Assembly (NCBI RefSeq): GCF_014654675.1 | Contig: NZ_BNBC01000002.1 | Location: 1-64,000, forward strand | DNA from: Streptomyces spiralis | Lineage (GTDB): Bacteria > Actinomycetota > Actinomycetes > Streptomycetales > Streptomycetaceae | Reading direction: 5' to 3' | Length of the DNA: 64,000 nucleotides | Shown: positions 16,417 through 25,392 of the stretch, in pieces | Layout of the letters: every line of letters starts with the position of its first letter | How positions within the stretch are numbered: the stretch's first letter is position 1 | Program-made: the position numbers and the translations under genes | Notes under the pieces: model-generated | The model's database searches: none | What the model saw: only the letters and a program-made list of their open reading frames with translations | Told to the model about the DNA's origin: nothing

Positions 16417-17451
16417 GTGGAGATCGTCGCCTACGGTGTCCTCCTGGACGAGGAGCCGCTGTTGCGCCAGGCGTTCGACGAGGAGTTCGACGGCCGTCAT
16501 GAGCTGCGCTGCCTGGGGCTGTTCCTGAACCGGGACACCGTCCCCACGGCGGCCGGCCACCAGGTCGTGCTCAGCAGCGTCAACGACACCCTCGACTCCG
16601 AGGTCCTGCGTTCGCTGGCGAAGGGCGGAACGAGGATGATCGCCCAGCGGGCCACCGGCTACAACAACATCGACCTGACCGCGGCCGAGGAACTGGGGCT
16701 GACCGTGGCGCGGGTGTCCTCCTACTCGCCGTACTCGGTCGCCGAGTTCGCCTGGACGCTCGCGCTGGCCGTCGACCGGCGCATCGTGCGTGCCGCGCAT
16801 CGCACCCGGGAGTTCGATTTCCGGCTCGACGGGCTGATGGGCCGCGACCTGCGGGGCCGTACGGCCGGAGTGGTGGGCACCGGGAAGATCGGGACGGCGT
16901 TCGCCCGGATCGCGCACGGTTTCGGCATGCGGCTGCTGGGCTGGGACGTCGCCGAGAACCCCGACTGCCTGGCCCTGGGCATGGAGTACGTCGAGCGGGA
17001 GCGCCTGTTCGCCGAGGCGGACCTGGTCAGCCTGCACGTGCCACTGCTGCCGGACACCCATCACCTGGTGGACGCACGCGCCCTGGCGCTGATGAAGGAC
17101 GACGCGATCCTGGTCAACTCCAGCCGGGGCGGCCTGGTGGACACCGACGCGCTCCTGGAGACCCTGCGCGCGGGACGGCTCAGCGGGGTCGGCCTCGACG
17201 TCTACGAGGAGGAGGCCGGGGTGTTCTACCTGGACAAGTCGCTGGAGGTGATGACCGACGAACGCCTGGCACGGCTGATGACCTTCAGCAACGTCCTGGT
17301 CACCTCGCACCAGGCGTACTTCACCCGGGACGCGGTGGGGCAGATCGCCGAGACCAGCGTGGGCAACGTCGCGGACTGGTTCGCCGGCCGCACCGGCGAC
17401 AACACGCTCGTTTGGCCGGGGCTCGGTGCGGGGACAGGCACACCTCCGTGA
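16417..17451 (+). CDS. D-2-hydroxyacid dehydrogenase (D-lactate dehydrogenase type)
   Basis: 344 residues from GTG at 16417, after GAGGAGAGGAGAG. NAD-binding domain GRTAGVVGTGKIGTAFARIA (GxGxxG), catalytic Arg in VNSSRGGLVDTDAL, catalytic Glu in YEEEAG and His in TSHQAYFT: the LdhA group that interconverts pyruvate and D-lactate in the cytosol. It would recycle NADH under oxygen limitation. Its neighbours (gap relic, PPOX, universal stress proteins) fit such an island. A hairpin terminator follows directly. Confidence 0.9.
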   Translation: MEIVAYGVLLDEEPLLRQAFDEEFDGRHELRCLGLFLNRDTVPTAAGHQVVLSSVNDTLDSEVLRSLAKGGTRMIAQRATGYNNIDLTAAEELGLTVARVSSYSPYSVAEFAWTLALAVDRRIVRAAHRTREFDFRLDGLMGRDLRGRTAGVVGTGKIGTAFARIAHGFGMRLLGWDVAENPDCLALGMEYVERERLFAEADLVSLHVPLLPDTHHLVDARALALMKDDAILVNSSRGGLVDTDALLETLRAGRLSGVGLDVYEEEAGVFYLDKSLEVMTDERLARLMTFSNVLVTSHQAYFTRDAVGQIAETSVGNVADWFAGRTGDNTLVWPGLGAGTGTPP

Positions 17452-17455
17452 CAGG

Positions 17456-17496
17456 GGAATCGGCCCCCCGGACGACGGGCCAGAGGGGCCGATTCC
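17456..17496. terminator. Bidirectional hairpin between convergent ldh-like and cupin genes
   Basis: GGAATCGGCCCC (17456-17467) pairs perfectly with GGGGCCGATTCC (17485-17496) around 17 bases, between the two stop codons at 17451 and 17512. Confidence 0.75.
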
Positions 17497-17511
17497 GTCC
17501 GGAAAGGGGGG

Positions 17512-17860
17512 TCAGTCCGCGGAGGGCGTCCCGGACGCGGGCGACTCGGCGCCGGGCAGCATGGTCAGCAGCATGACGCTGGGCTCGGTGGCACGCACGG
17601 TGTGCGGGAGCCGCGCGCAGGTGGATCCAGCTCCCGGGCCGCGCCTCGGTCCTCTCCCCACCGAGGACGAGGTCGAGGTGACCATGGACGACCTGGATGA
17701 CCACGGGCAGGGCCGAGGTGTGCTCGGTCAGTTCCTGTCCGGCGGCGAAGGCGAAGCCGACCGCGCGCAGCCGGTCGTCGCGGTACAGCACGCGGCTGAG
17801 CGTGCCGTCCTCGGGCACGGTCAGCTCGGCGGCCAGGTCGGTGATCACGGTGGCGGGCAT
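17512..17860 (-). pseudogene. Small cupin-domain protein, frameshifted
   Basis: MPATVITDLAAELTVPEDGT, then VGFAFAAGQELTEHTS and GSWIHLRA, a single cupin barrel with metal-type EHTS motif. A one- or two-base loss near 17610 throws the frame. Reading on in the right frame gives LPHTVRATEPSVMLLTML and a stop at 17512, a complete protein of about 115 residues. Either decay or a consensus error. Cupins of this kind are common near universal stress proteins. Confidence 0.7.
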
Positions 17861-18082
17861 ACGGGTGACTCCTCAGGGCTGGGACGGGGTGGGCACGGCG
17901 ATCCGACCGATGGCGCCCAGGGCGGCCTCGAGGACGCTCAGCCCGGTCTTCGGGCGGGCGAGGGCGTGGTGGACGCGGAGATCTCGCGGTCGTCGCGACC
18001 GTGTCGGCCGCTGAGCACCTCGGCCGACAGCTCGTACCGACGGTTCGGCTGCCGCCGGGTCGTCGCGCCGCACGGCGGTCGG

Positions 18083-18505
18083 TCAGTGTGCGCGCAGTCC
18101 GGCCCCGAGCTCGCGCCCGGTGACCATCTTCGACTCGATCCGGACGAAGACCGCCTTCCGTTGCGGCATCCAGGAGTCGGGGCCGACCTTGGACAGCCGT
18201 TCGTGTTCGGCCGGGTCGGTCACGACGGTGGCCCGTCCGGTGATCACCACACTCCATCCGGAACGCGTCGTGGCGTCGAACTCGTCCGCCTCGAAGGCGA
18301 CCACCACGCCGTCGATGGCGCGCACCAGGTCCGAGGCCGGTGAGGTGCGCAGCACCACGGCGGCGTCCGTGTCCAGGGAGAAGTTGATCGGGAGGACCGC
18401 GGGCAGTGCCTGCCGGGTGTACACCACACGGCCGACCGGCACCTTGGCCAGCAGGCGCAGGCACTCCTGCCGGTCGAGTGCGTGAAAACCGTCGTCGTGG
18501 AGCAT
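18083..18505 (-). CDS. Pyridoxamine-5'-phosphate-oxidase-family (PPOX) flavoprotein
   Basis: 140 residues from ATG at 18505. Split-barrel flavin fold: LAKVPVGRVVYTRQALPAVL, PINFSLDTDAAVVLRTS, GWSVVITGRATVV and a C-terminal RIESKMVTGREL. Single-domain PPOX proteins bind FMN, F420 or haem; this one resembles the small ones found beside universal stress proteins in actinobacterial dormancy regions. Bases 17861-18082, before the next gene, contain no recognisable coding sequence. Confidence 0.85.
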   Translation of the reverse strand: MLHDDGFHALDRQECLRLLAKVPVGRVVYTRQALPAVLPINFSLDTDAAVVLRTSPASDLVRAIDGVVVAFEADEFDATTRSGWSVVITGRATVVTDPAEHERLSKVGPDSWMPQRKAVFVRIESKMVTGRELGAGLRAH

Positions 18506-18795
18506 CCCTCCATCCTCTGCGCGGCCGCCGCGACGGGATAGGGCCGGTCGGCCCTGTCCCGCGCAGCCGGGACCTGCCGGGTCCACCACCACGGGGCCGT
18601 CCGTCCGCCGGGAGGGACGCATGGCCCATGCCGTGGCCGGGCCGGGGTCACGGACAGTGGCGTCGGGATGCCGCACCGCAGGCAAGGGGCCCGCGGTGCG
18701 CGTGCGATCCCGTGGGCACAGTGCCACCACAAGAGGAAAAGGGCGGACACCATGGTCCAGCCGTGGAAGGGTGCCGAGCGAGCCCCGGCCGCAAT

Positions 18796-19376
18796 ATGCC
18801 CGGCCAGAAGGTGACCGGTCGGGAGCGGCCCCGGCTGGTGGTCGGCGTCGACGGGTCGTACGCCGGCAGCGCCGCAGTGCGCTGGGCGGCCGACCAGGCC
18901 CGGGAGCGGCACGCCGTCCTGGACATCGTGGCCGTATGGGAGGAGCCGCCCGAGCCGCCGGCCGGTCACGGGCGGTACGACGACGGGCCGTTGGAGATGG
19001 CCCGGGAGCGGCTGGAGCACGTGCTCACCGAGCCGGCCCGCGAACGGAACCTGCCCCAGCGCGTGCTCACCGCGCCGCTGCACGGCCGGCCCGGTGAGCA
19101 GCTCGTGCACCGGGCCGAGGGCGCGGAGCTGCTGGTCCTCGGCACCACCGGCATCGGCTCGCCCGACATCCCCGGTGGCGTCGGCCTGTACTGCCTGCGC
19201 CACAGCGCCACCCCGTCGTCTTCCTCCCCACGCCGGGCCAGCCGGATCCGTACCGACCGGGCCACGTCGACCCCACTCCGTCCCAAGGGGAGAGGCCGAC
19301 GCGGACCCGTCGTCACTGCGACGGCGGGTTGGCCTCCGTCTGGGCGGCTCGCAGGTCGGCGAGCAGTTCGGCCTGA
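18796..19376 (+). pseudogene. Universal stress protein (UspA domain), frameshifted near its end
   Basis: MPGQKVTGRERPRLVVGVDG opens a UspA fold; RWAADQARERHAVLDIVAVW and ELLVLGTTGIG follow, but the typical GSVS-like ATP loop is replaced by SPDIPGGVGLYCLRHS. After HSATP one base is missing near 19212; the correct frame continues VVFLPTPGQPD, the expected last strand. The shifted frame ends at 19376, running into the convergent arsR gene, which suggests additional damage at the 3' end. Confidence 0.7.
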
Positions 19377-19666
19377 CCGGCGAGTACGCCGGAAAGGATG
19401 GTGCGGGCGACCCTGAGCAGCTCGGCGATGTGCGGGCTGGTCAGGGAGTAGTAGACGGTGGACCCTTCCTTGCGGCTCACCACCAGGTTCGCCCGGCGCA
19501 GCACCGCGAGCTGCTGCGAGAGATGCGCCGGCTCGATCCCCACCTCCGGCAGCATCTCCGCCACCGCGTGCTCGCGCACACTCAGCAGCTCCAGCACCCG
19601 GATGCGCGCCGGGTGGCCGAGGGTCTTGAAGAACTCGGCCTTCAGTTGGTACAGCGGCGTACTCAT
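19313..19666 (-). CDS. ArsR-family transcriptional regulator
   Basis: 117 residues from ATG 19666. Winged HTH: YQLKAEFFKTLGHPARIRVL, PAHLSQQLAVLRRANLVVSR, EGSTVYYSLTSPHIAELL. No obvious metal-binding cysteines. It is a close paralogue of the ArsR at 21994-22335 (same MS-P-LYQ-KAEFF start and similar C-terminus), so the two probably flank one regulatory unit around the SulP operon. Confidence 0.88.
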   Translation of the reverse strand: MSTPLYQLKAEFFKTLGHPARIRVLELLSVREHAVAEMLPEVGIEPAHLSQQLAVLRRANLVVSRKEGSTVYYSLTSPHIAELLRVARTILSGVLAGQAELLADLRAAQTEANPPSQ

Positions 19667-19862
19667 CGCGCCGTCGCCTCCCCGGTGCACCGGCCCGGTC
19701 GCGCCGACCGGTCTCCGACGCCTCGCACCCGCCCATGTCTCGACACCATGGGACCCATCCTCGCCTGCGCTGTCGTCCAGACCGAATCCGGGCAGGCGCA
19801 GCGCCCGCTCTGCTGCCGTCACTGCTGCTCACGTAGCCACTCCTGTACACGGAGGTGCCTGT

Positions 19863-20291
19863 TCACAGGGGGAGGGTGATCCAGATGCTCTTGCCGTTGC
19901 CGTCGGCGTCGCCACGGACGACCGCGGTGCCGCCGAGGCCGAGGGTGAGCTCCATGACGGTCGCCAGGCCGCGCGTCGCGCGCCCCGCGCCGGTGACCGC
20001 TCCGTACAACGGCGGCTGGTACGGGTGCCGGTCGTGCACGGCGAAGGCGAGGCAGTCGGCGCCGGCCGCGTAGATCACGGTCACCTGGGGGGAGAGCACG
20101 GCGGCATGCCGGACGCTGTTGGTGACCAGCTCGCTCAGGATCAGCAGGGCCGGTCCGACCGTGGGGTGGGCTGGGTTCACCCCCCATTCGGCCAGGGCCT
20201 GCTCGGCGGTCCGCCGGGCCAGCCGTACCGCCGACGGCCGTGCCTGCACGGTCAGGACGTGCCGGTGGGGCAGGGTCTCCAAGGTGAGCAT
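19863..20291 (-). CDS. HATPase_c-domain protein (RsbW-like, anti-sigma-type)
   Basis: 142 residues. GHKL ATPase features: LLILSELVTNSVRHA (N box) and RGLATVMELT with a G-rich lid; GDADGNGKSIWITL ends the fold. Streptomyces has many such orphan kinases acting on STAS-domain anti-sigma antagonists. Here its ATG overlaps the stop of a SulP transporter that itself ends in a STAS domain, so the two are translationally coupled and may interact. Confidence 0.85.
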   Translation of the reverse strand: MLTLETLPHRHVLTVQARPSAVRLARRTAEQALAEWGVNPAHPTVGPALLILSELVTNSVRHAAVLSPQVTVIYAAGADCLAFAVHDRHPYQPPLYGAVTGAGRATRGLATVMELTLGLGGTAVVRGDADGNGKSIWITLPL

Positions 20292-21997
20292 CACGCCTCC
20301 ACGCGGGTGTGGACGGGCGGAGGTACCAGCACGCCCGCGCACTTCAGATAGGTGCGCGCGCCCTCGATCGCCTCGGGCGTGGTGGCGTACTCGCGTCCCT
20401 CCAGGCGCAGCAGTTCCAGCGCGCCGACGGACTCCAGGACCTGCCGCTGACCGGGACGTATCCCGGAGGTCATCACCGCGATCCCGCGCCGGTCCAGCTT
20501 CTCCACCGCGTCCTTGAGGACGAGGGCTCCGGTGGCGTCGACGGTGGTCACGCGGGACATGCGAAGGATCACCACGCGCACGTCGGCGACCTCGGCCAGC
20601 TCCAGCAGGAAGCGGTGGGCGGCGGCGAAGAACAGCGGTCCGTCGATGCGGTAGGCCACGATGTGCTCGGCGAGCAGGGCGTGCTCCTCGGCGCTGTGGT
20701 CGCCCCGGTCCAGCGGGACCTGGTCCAGGCGGGCCTGCTTGGCCACGGCCCGCAGCGCGAGGGCGCCCGCCACCACCAGGCCGATGATCACGGCGTACAC
20801 GAGGTCGAGCGCGAGCGTCGCGACGGCGGTGAGGACGAGGATCAGGGCGTCGGATCGGGTCGCCCGGGCCATCGCCTTGATCGAGCCCACCTCGACCATG
20901 CGGACCGCGGTGGCCAGCAGCACACCGGCCAGCGCGGCGAGCGGGATCCGCGAGACCAGGGGCGCCGCCGCGAAGACGATCACGGCGAGGACCGCGGCAT
21001 GGGTGAGGGAGGCGAGCCGCGAGCCGGCGCCGGTACGGACGTTGACCGCGGTCCGCGCGATCGCGCCGGTGGCCGGGACACCGCCGAACAACGGGGCGGC
21101 GATATTGGCCAGCCCCTGGCCGAACAGCTCCCGGTCGGGGTCGTGCCTCTGCCCGACCGTCATGCCGTCGGCCACGGACGCCGACAGCAGCGACTCCAGG
21201 GCGGCCAGCGCTGCCACCGCGACCGCCGGCGCGAGCATCGAGCCGAGGGCGCCCGGGTCCAGGAAGGCCAGGGAGGGGGCGGGCAGGCCGGAGGGCAGAT
21301 CGCCGATCGGCCTGGCCGCGTCCAGCCCGGCGACCTGCGCGACGACGGTGGCCGCGATCACTGCGACGATGGAGAAGGGGACCGTGGGCCGCAGACGGGC
21401 GCCGACCAGCATGACGGCGGCGACCGCCAGGGCGAAGCCGGCGGCGGTCCAGTTCGGATTCTCGGCGGCCTCCCGTACGGCACGCCAGGCCACGAGCAGG
21501 ACACGGTCGCCCTCGGGGTTGGGCACCCCCAGCGCGTTGGGGATCTGCTGCAGCCCGATCACGCAGGCGATACCGAGGGTGAAGCCCTCGACGACCGGCG
21601 CGGGCACGTACTGCATGTACTTCCCCGCCCTCAGCACGGCGAGCGCGACCAGCATCACGCCCGCCATCAGACCGACGGTCAGCACCCCGCCCGGCCCGTA
21701 CTCGGCGACGATGGGCACCAGCACCACCGTCATCGCGCCCGTGGGACCGGACACCTGGAGATTCGAGCCGCCGAACACCGCCGCGACCGCCCCGGCGATC
21801 ACCGCGGTGGCCAGGCCCGACTCGGCACCCAGCCCCGAGGAGACCCCGAAGCCGAGCGCCAGCGGCAGCGCCACGATCGCGACGGTGAGACCCGCGAGCA
21901 GGTCGCGGCGCGGGTCTCGCCGTACCTCCGCCAGGTCGGTACGGCCGGGCAGCAGCGCGGCGAACCGGGTCCCCGCCCGGCCGAGCGAGAACCTCAT
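20291..21997 (-). CDS. SulP-family anion transporter with C-terminal STAS domain
   Basis: 568 residues. Membrane domain of 10-14 helices opening RRDLLAGLTVAIVALPLALG (the SulP signature), then GLYS-like FGGSNLQVSGPTGAMTV, and a cytosolic STAS domain from about residue 440 (VVILRMSRVTTVDATGALVL). Transports sulfate, bicarbonate or another anion. Its ATG overlaps the stop of the upstream arsR gene (21994-21997) and its stop overlaps the HATPase start, so the three genes form a tightly coupled operon. Confidence 0.9.
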   Translation of the reverse strand: MRFSLGRAGTRFAALLPGRTDLAEVRRDPRRDLLAGLTVAIVALPLALGFGVSSGLGAESGLATAVIAGAVAAVFGGSNLQVSGPTGAMTVVLVPIVAEYGPGGVLTVGLMAGVMLVALAVLRAGKYMQYVPAPVVEGFTLGIACVIGLQQIPNALGVPNPEGDRVLLVAWRAVREAAENPNWTAAGFALAVAAVMLVGARLRPTVPFSIVAVIAATVVAQVAGLDAARPIGDLPSGLPAPSLAFLDPGALGSMLAPAVAVAALAALESLLSASVADGMTVGQRHDPDRELFGQGLANIAAPLFGGVPATGAIARTAVNVRTGAGSRLASLTHAAVLAVIVFAAAPLVSRIPLAALAGVLLATAVRMVEVGSIKAMARATRSDALILVLTAVATLALDLVYAVIIGLVVAGALALRAVAKQARLDQVPLDRGDHSAEEHALLAEHIVAYRIDGPLFFAAAHRFLLELAEVADVRVVILRMSRVTTVDATGALVLKDAVEKLDRRGIAVMTSGIRPGQRQVLESVGALELLRLEGREYATTPEAIEGARTYLKCAGVLVPPPVHTRVEA

Positions 21998-22335
21998 GAC
22001 GCGCGGACCCCCGCGTCCCGCAGCTCGGCCAGCAGTTCGTGCCGCCCGGTGAGCATCTCGGTCAGGATCCGGCGCGCACACCGCATCAGGTCGGCGACAT
22101 CCCCGCCCGCGAGCGCGTAGACGACCGTCGAGCCCTCGCGCCGGGAGGTGACGATGCCCGAGCGGCGCAGCACGGCCAGCTGCTGCGAGAGGCTGGACGG
22201 CTCCACCTTGACGGCGGCCAGCAGATCCCGCACGGGTGTCGGCCCGTCCTGGAGCAGCTCCAGGACCCGTATCCGTACGGGATGCCCCAGCATCCGGAAG
22301 AACTCTGCCTTGGCCTGGTACAGCGGTACGGACAC
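21994..22335 (-). CDS. ArsR-family regulator heading the SulP operon
   Basis: 113 residues. LYQAKAEFFRMLGHPVRIRV, SSLSQQLAVLRRSGIVTSRR and EGSTVVYALAGGDVADLM give a complete winged HTH. It starts the arsR-sulP-HATPase operon and presumably represses it. A 9-bp-arm palindrome at 22427-22448, 92 bases upstream, is a likely operator. The inducer is unknown; no cysteine pair for metals is seen. Confidence 0.9.
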   Translation of the reverse strand: MSVPLYQAKAEFFRMLGHPVRIRVLELLQDGPTPVRDLLAAVKVEPSSLSQQLAVLRRSGIVTSRREGSTVVYALAGGDVADLMRCARRILTEMLTGRHELLAELRDAGVRAS

Positions 22336-22421
22336 GGACCCTCTGCTTCACCGACGGGCCCCGGCCGGGGCGCTCACAGAAGCTGCCCCACGACCATGTG
22401 CAGGCACAGCGGAATCAGCAT

Positions 22422-22874
22422 CTAACGAATTGCGAAATCTCGCAATTCATTGAGTGTGCGGGGCAGTGGCCTGGCGCCGAACCGCACCAGGAACGCGAGG
22501 ACGAAGAGGCCCTCGACGAGCAGCGACAGGGGACCGTACGGCGCCTCCCAGCCGTCCTCGTGATAGCCGTACGGCAGGCCGACCGTGCGGGACAGGGCGA
22601 AGCCGACGATCATGCCGAGGCTGACGAGCGCCCCGATGAGCCAGGCCGCCGCCGGGCGCTTCATGAACACCAGCCCCGCCGCCACCGCGAGCATGATCGC
22701 GCTGCCCACCACGAACAGGACGCCGATGTAGAACTTCTCCTCGAGATGATCGGGGACCATCAGGGTGTGCAACACGGCGTTGCCCACGGCGCAGCACGCC
22801 GCCGTGCCGGTCAGGACCGTGACGTCTTGGGCATGGGTGGAGTTCGGGACGTCTTTTGCATAGGTGGAGTTCAA
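22422..22874 (-). CDS. Four-helix membrane protein of unknown function
   Basis: About 150 residues. The best start is TTG at 22874, after AGGAGT; no ATG or GTG fits. Helices at about 15-30, 42-65, 72-95 and 120-140; HTLMVPDHLEEKFYIGVLF and YGYHEDGWEAPYGPL are soluble loops. It resembles unnamed membrane proteins near SulP or copper/stress genes, but I cannot name the family. Same strand as the arsR-sulP operon, 86 bases before it; its 3' end contains the operator palindrome. Confidence 0.65.
   Translation of the reverse strand: MNSTYAKDVPNSTHAQDVTVLTGTAACCAVGNAVLHTLMVPDHLEEKFYIGVLFVVGSAIMLAVAAGLVFMKRPAAAWLIGALVSLGMIVGFALSRTVGLPYGYHEDGWEAPYGPLSLLVEGLFVLAFLVRFGARPLPRTLNELRDFAIR
22427..22448. 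promoter_or_regulatory. Palindrome GAATTGCGA-AATC-TCGCAATTC, probable ArsR operator
   Basis: Perfect 9-bp arms (22427-22435 and 22440-22448) around AATC, in an AT-rich patch of a GC-rich region. It overlaps the last codons of the membrane-protein gene ending at 22422 and lies upstream of the arsR start at 22335. ArsR proteins bind imperfect 12-2-12-like inverted repeats of this general shape. Confidence 0.6.
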
Positions 22875-23027
22875 GGGGACTCCTGCTGAGCACTGGAAGG
22901 GACTTCTTCGAGGGAATTCCTTCTGACGTTCATACGTGGCAGGGAGCCCGTCGGATTGCGGTGCGCGCCGGATACTGGGTTTCACCGCCCTGGACCGGGC
23001 CGGACCCGCCGCGGACGGAGGCGACGC

Positions 23028-24242
23028 ATGACCGGCACACCCACCGCGCGGGAAGGCGCCCGGCACGACGGCGAGACCGCGGCGGCGCGGATGTGGCCGC
23101 TGTACGCGGCCGGGTTCACCACCGCCTTCGGCGCTCACGGCATCGCCGCCAACCTGGGCGGCCGGTCCGCCGACGCGGTCAGGTCCCTGCTTGTGCTCGG
23201 CGGGCTCCTCGCCCTGTACGACGCGGCGGAGGTGCTGCTCAAGCCGGTCTTCGGCAGCCTCGCCGACCGCGTCGGGACCCGCCCGGTCATCCTCGGCGGC
23301 CTCGTGGCCTTCGCGCTCGCCTCAGCCGCGTACGCCGTGGCCGGCAGCCCGCCATGGCTGTGGGCCGCGCGCCTCGGCCAGGGCGCGGCCGCCTCCGCGT
23401 TCTCCCCCGCGGCGTCCGCGACGGTGGCCCGGCTCACCCCCGCCGCCACCCACGGCCGGGCATTCGGCAGCTACGGCTTCTGCAAGTCCATCGGCTACAC
23501 CGCGGGTCCGCTCCTGGGCGGCGTCCTGGTGTGGGCGGGCGGGCTGCGCCTGCTGTTCGGCGTCCTGGCCGTGCTCGGCACGGCGGTGGCCCTCTGGGTG
23601 GCGGCAGCCGTCCCGCGCGTGCCGCCCCTGCCACGCCGGCGCCAGACGCTTCTCGACCTCGCGCGCCGCCTGGCCGATTCCGCCTTCCTCGGCCCGACCG
23701 GCGCCCTGGCGGCCGCCACCGCCGCGCTCTCCGCCGGCGTCGGTTTCCTGCCCGTCTCCGGCGCCGCCGCCGGACTCGGCACCATCACCACCGGGGCGGC
23801 CGTCTCCGTTCTCGCGCTGTGCGCGGCCGTGGTCCAGCCCCGCGCCGGCCGCGCCCTGGACGCCGAACGCCTGACCGTGCGCACCGGGCTGGCGGCCGGA
23901 CTCGCCGTGACCGCCGCCGGACTCGCGGCCGCGACGCTGCCGGGCCCGGCCGGCGTACTCCTCGCCGCCGCCCTCATCGGCACCGGAACCGGCGTGATCA
24001 CACCGCTCGGCTTCGCCGCCCTGGCGGCGGCCACCCCCGCGGAGCGCCTCGGCCAGACCATGGGAGCCGCCGAACTGGGCCGCGAACTCGGCGATGCCGG
24101 CGGCCCGCTGATCGTCGGCGCCGTCGCCGCCACCGCCACACTCACCTGCGGATACGCCGCGCTGGCCATCCTGTTGGCCGCCGGGCTGCCGCTGCTCGCC
24201 CTGGCCCACCGCACGGCAGCATCGCGATCACCGGGCAGGTGA
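23028..24242 (+). CDS. MFS transporter, 12-TM
   Basis: 404 residues from ATG at 23028 with ACGGAGG upstream. MFS loop LADRVGTRPVILGG (D-R-x-G-x-R-x-x-x) after helix 2 and the helix-5 motif SYGFCKSIGYTAGPLLGG. Composition is extremely rich in Ala/Gly/Leu. Probable efflux of a small molecule; nothing in the context indicates which. Confidence 0.88.
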   Translation: MTGTPTAREGARHDGETAAARMWPLYAAGFTTAFGAHGIAANLGGRSADAVRSLLVLGGLLALYDAAEVLLKPVFGSLADRVGTRPVILGGLVAFALASAAYAVAGSPPWLWAARLGQGAAASAFSPAASATVARLTPAATHGRAFGSYGFCKSIGYTAGPLLGGVLVWAGGLRLLFGVLAVLGTAVALWVAAAVPRVPPLPRRRQTLLDLARRLADSAFLGPTGALAAATAALSAGVGFLPVSGAAAGLGTITTGAAVSVLALCAAVVQPRAGRALDAERLTVRTGLAAGLAVTAAGLAAATLPGPAGVLLAAALIGTGTGVITPLGFAALAAATPAERLGQTMGAAELGRELGDAGGPLIVGAVAATATLTCGYAALAILLAAGLPLLALAHRTAASRSPGR

Positions 24243-24293
24243 CGGCGTTGGCCACGCCTTCGGCCGGCTGCCCGGCGGCGCCACGACGTCCCG

Positions 24294-24707
24294 TCAGCTC
24301 TGCGGGCCGGTGATGTCGACCATCCACGGAATGCCGAACCGGTCCGTGCACATGCCGAACACATCGCCCCACATCTGCGTCTCCAGCGGCACGGCCACGG
24401 AGCCGCCGGCGGACAGCTTCTCCCAGTAGCCGCGCAGGTCGGCGTCGTCGTCGCCGCTCAGGCTCACCGTGATGTTGGTGCCGGGGGTGTGCTCCATGCC
24501 GGGCGGGATGTCGGCAGCCATCAGTGTGAAGCCGCTCGGGGTCTCCAGCATGGCGTGCATGATCCGGTCGGCGTCCGCGCCTCCCGGCTGGCCGACGTCA
24601 CCGTACGTGTTGAGGGCCAGGGTGCCGCCGAAGACGTCCTTGTAGAACTCCATCGCCTGCCGGGCGGTGCCGTCGAAGCTGAGGTAGGGGTTGAGACGGG
24701 ATGCCAT
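24294..24707 (-). CDS. VOC-superfamily (PhnB-like glyoxalase/bleomycin-resistance fold) protein
   Basis: 137 residues from ATG at 24707. LNPYLSFDGTARQAMEFYKD, the DADRIMHAMLE strand, TLMAADIPPGM and MWGDVFGMCTDRFGIPWMVD are those of PhnB-like VOC proteins, which form dimers of beta-alpha-beta repeats. Often annotated as 3-demethylubiquinone methyltransferase-like, without evidence. The biological role is unknown. Confidence 0.9.
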   Translation of the reverse strand: MASRLNPYLSFDGTARQAMEFYKDVFGGTLALNTYGDVGQPGGADADRIMHAMLETPSGFTLMAADIPPGMEHTPGTNITVSLSGDDDADLRGYWEKLSAGGSVAVPLETQMWGDVFGMCTDRFGIPWMVDITGPQS

Positions 24708-24840
24708 GAGCGCCTCCTGAACGGGGCCGAGGGTCACTTGCGGGCACAGTAACGCGGACCACTGACAACGGCCCGTGGACGCGGCACCGGGTGTCACGAA
24801 GCGCTGATGGATCCCAAGTTGACGGTGCGGGGGCACCATC

Positions 24841-24872
24841 ACCGGATCACCGGATCACCGGATCACCGGATC
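24841..24872. repeat. Four tandem copies of ACCGGATC
   Basis: Exact 8-bp unit at 24841-24848, 24849-24856, 24857-24864 and 24865-24872, preceded by a degenerate half copy. It overlaps the stop codon of the universal-stress-protein relic. Likely formed by replication slippage and prone to vary between strains. Confidence 0.9.
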
Positions 24873-25211
24873 AGCGGGCGTGGCCGTCGAAGGCGTGGCC
24901 GTCGTGGTCATGCCGGACCACCACCACCGGGCAGGCCGTGTGCCGGGCGCGGTGCCGGCTCACCGAGCCCGGCATCGCCCGGGCGAAGCCGCCGCGTCCG
25001 CGGCCGCCCACGACGAGGAGTTCCGCCCCTTGGGACGCCCGGATCGGCACCTCGGACGGATCGCCCTCGACGAGGTGTTCCTCCAGATGCGCGGGGCGGC
25101 CGGCCGCGAAGACGTCGCGGAGCTCCTCCGCCGCAGCGCGGCGTACGACGACGGCGAACCGTTCAGACCCACGACCACCCGGCTTCGCGGTCCCGAGAAC
25201 TGCATGGCCAC
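24871..25211 (-). pseudogene. Universal stress protein relic with internal deletion
   Basis: The start MAMQFSGPRSRVVVGLNGSP matches the first strand of UspA. After YAALRR the frame changes and about 60 residues are missing. The other frame then gives AEELRDVF, VPIRASQGAELLVVGGRGRG, GFARAMPGSVS (the ATP-binding G-x-x-x-x-x-x-x-GS) and ACPVVVVRHD before a stop at 24871. The ATP loop survives but the protein cannot be made whole. Confidence 0.75.
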
Positions 25212-25392
25212 CTCACTCAGCAGTCGCTGTGTCTACGCCCACGCTGCACGGCGCGTCCCGGCCCCCGCCGTCCGGGGACCGCCGCCCGCACCCGAGCCGC
25301 GCCCGCTCCCGGCCGGGCCGCCCTCGCGTCCGGGCGCAACGGATGCGACGGTGACAACGGGACCACGTGCCGCCGCACGAGGCGGCCGGCCG

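Noticed and set aside
22427..22448. Terminator of the membrane-protein gene
   Set aside because: The stem is AT-rich and weak, has no T-run and lies upstream of arsR; an operator explains it better.
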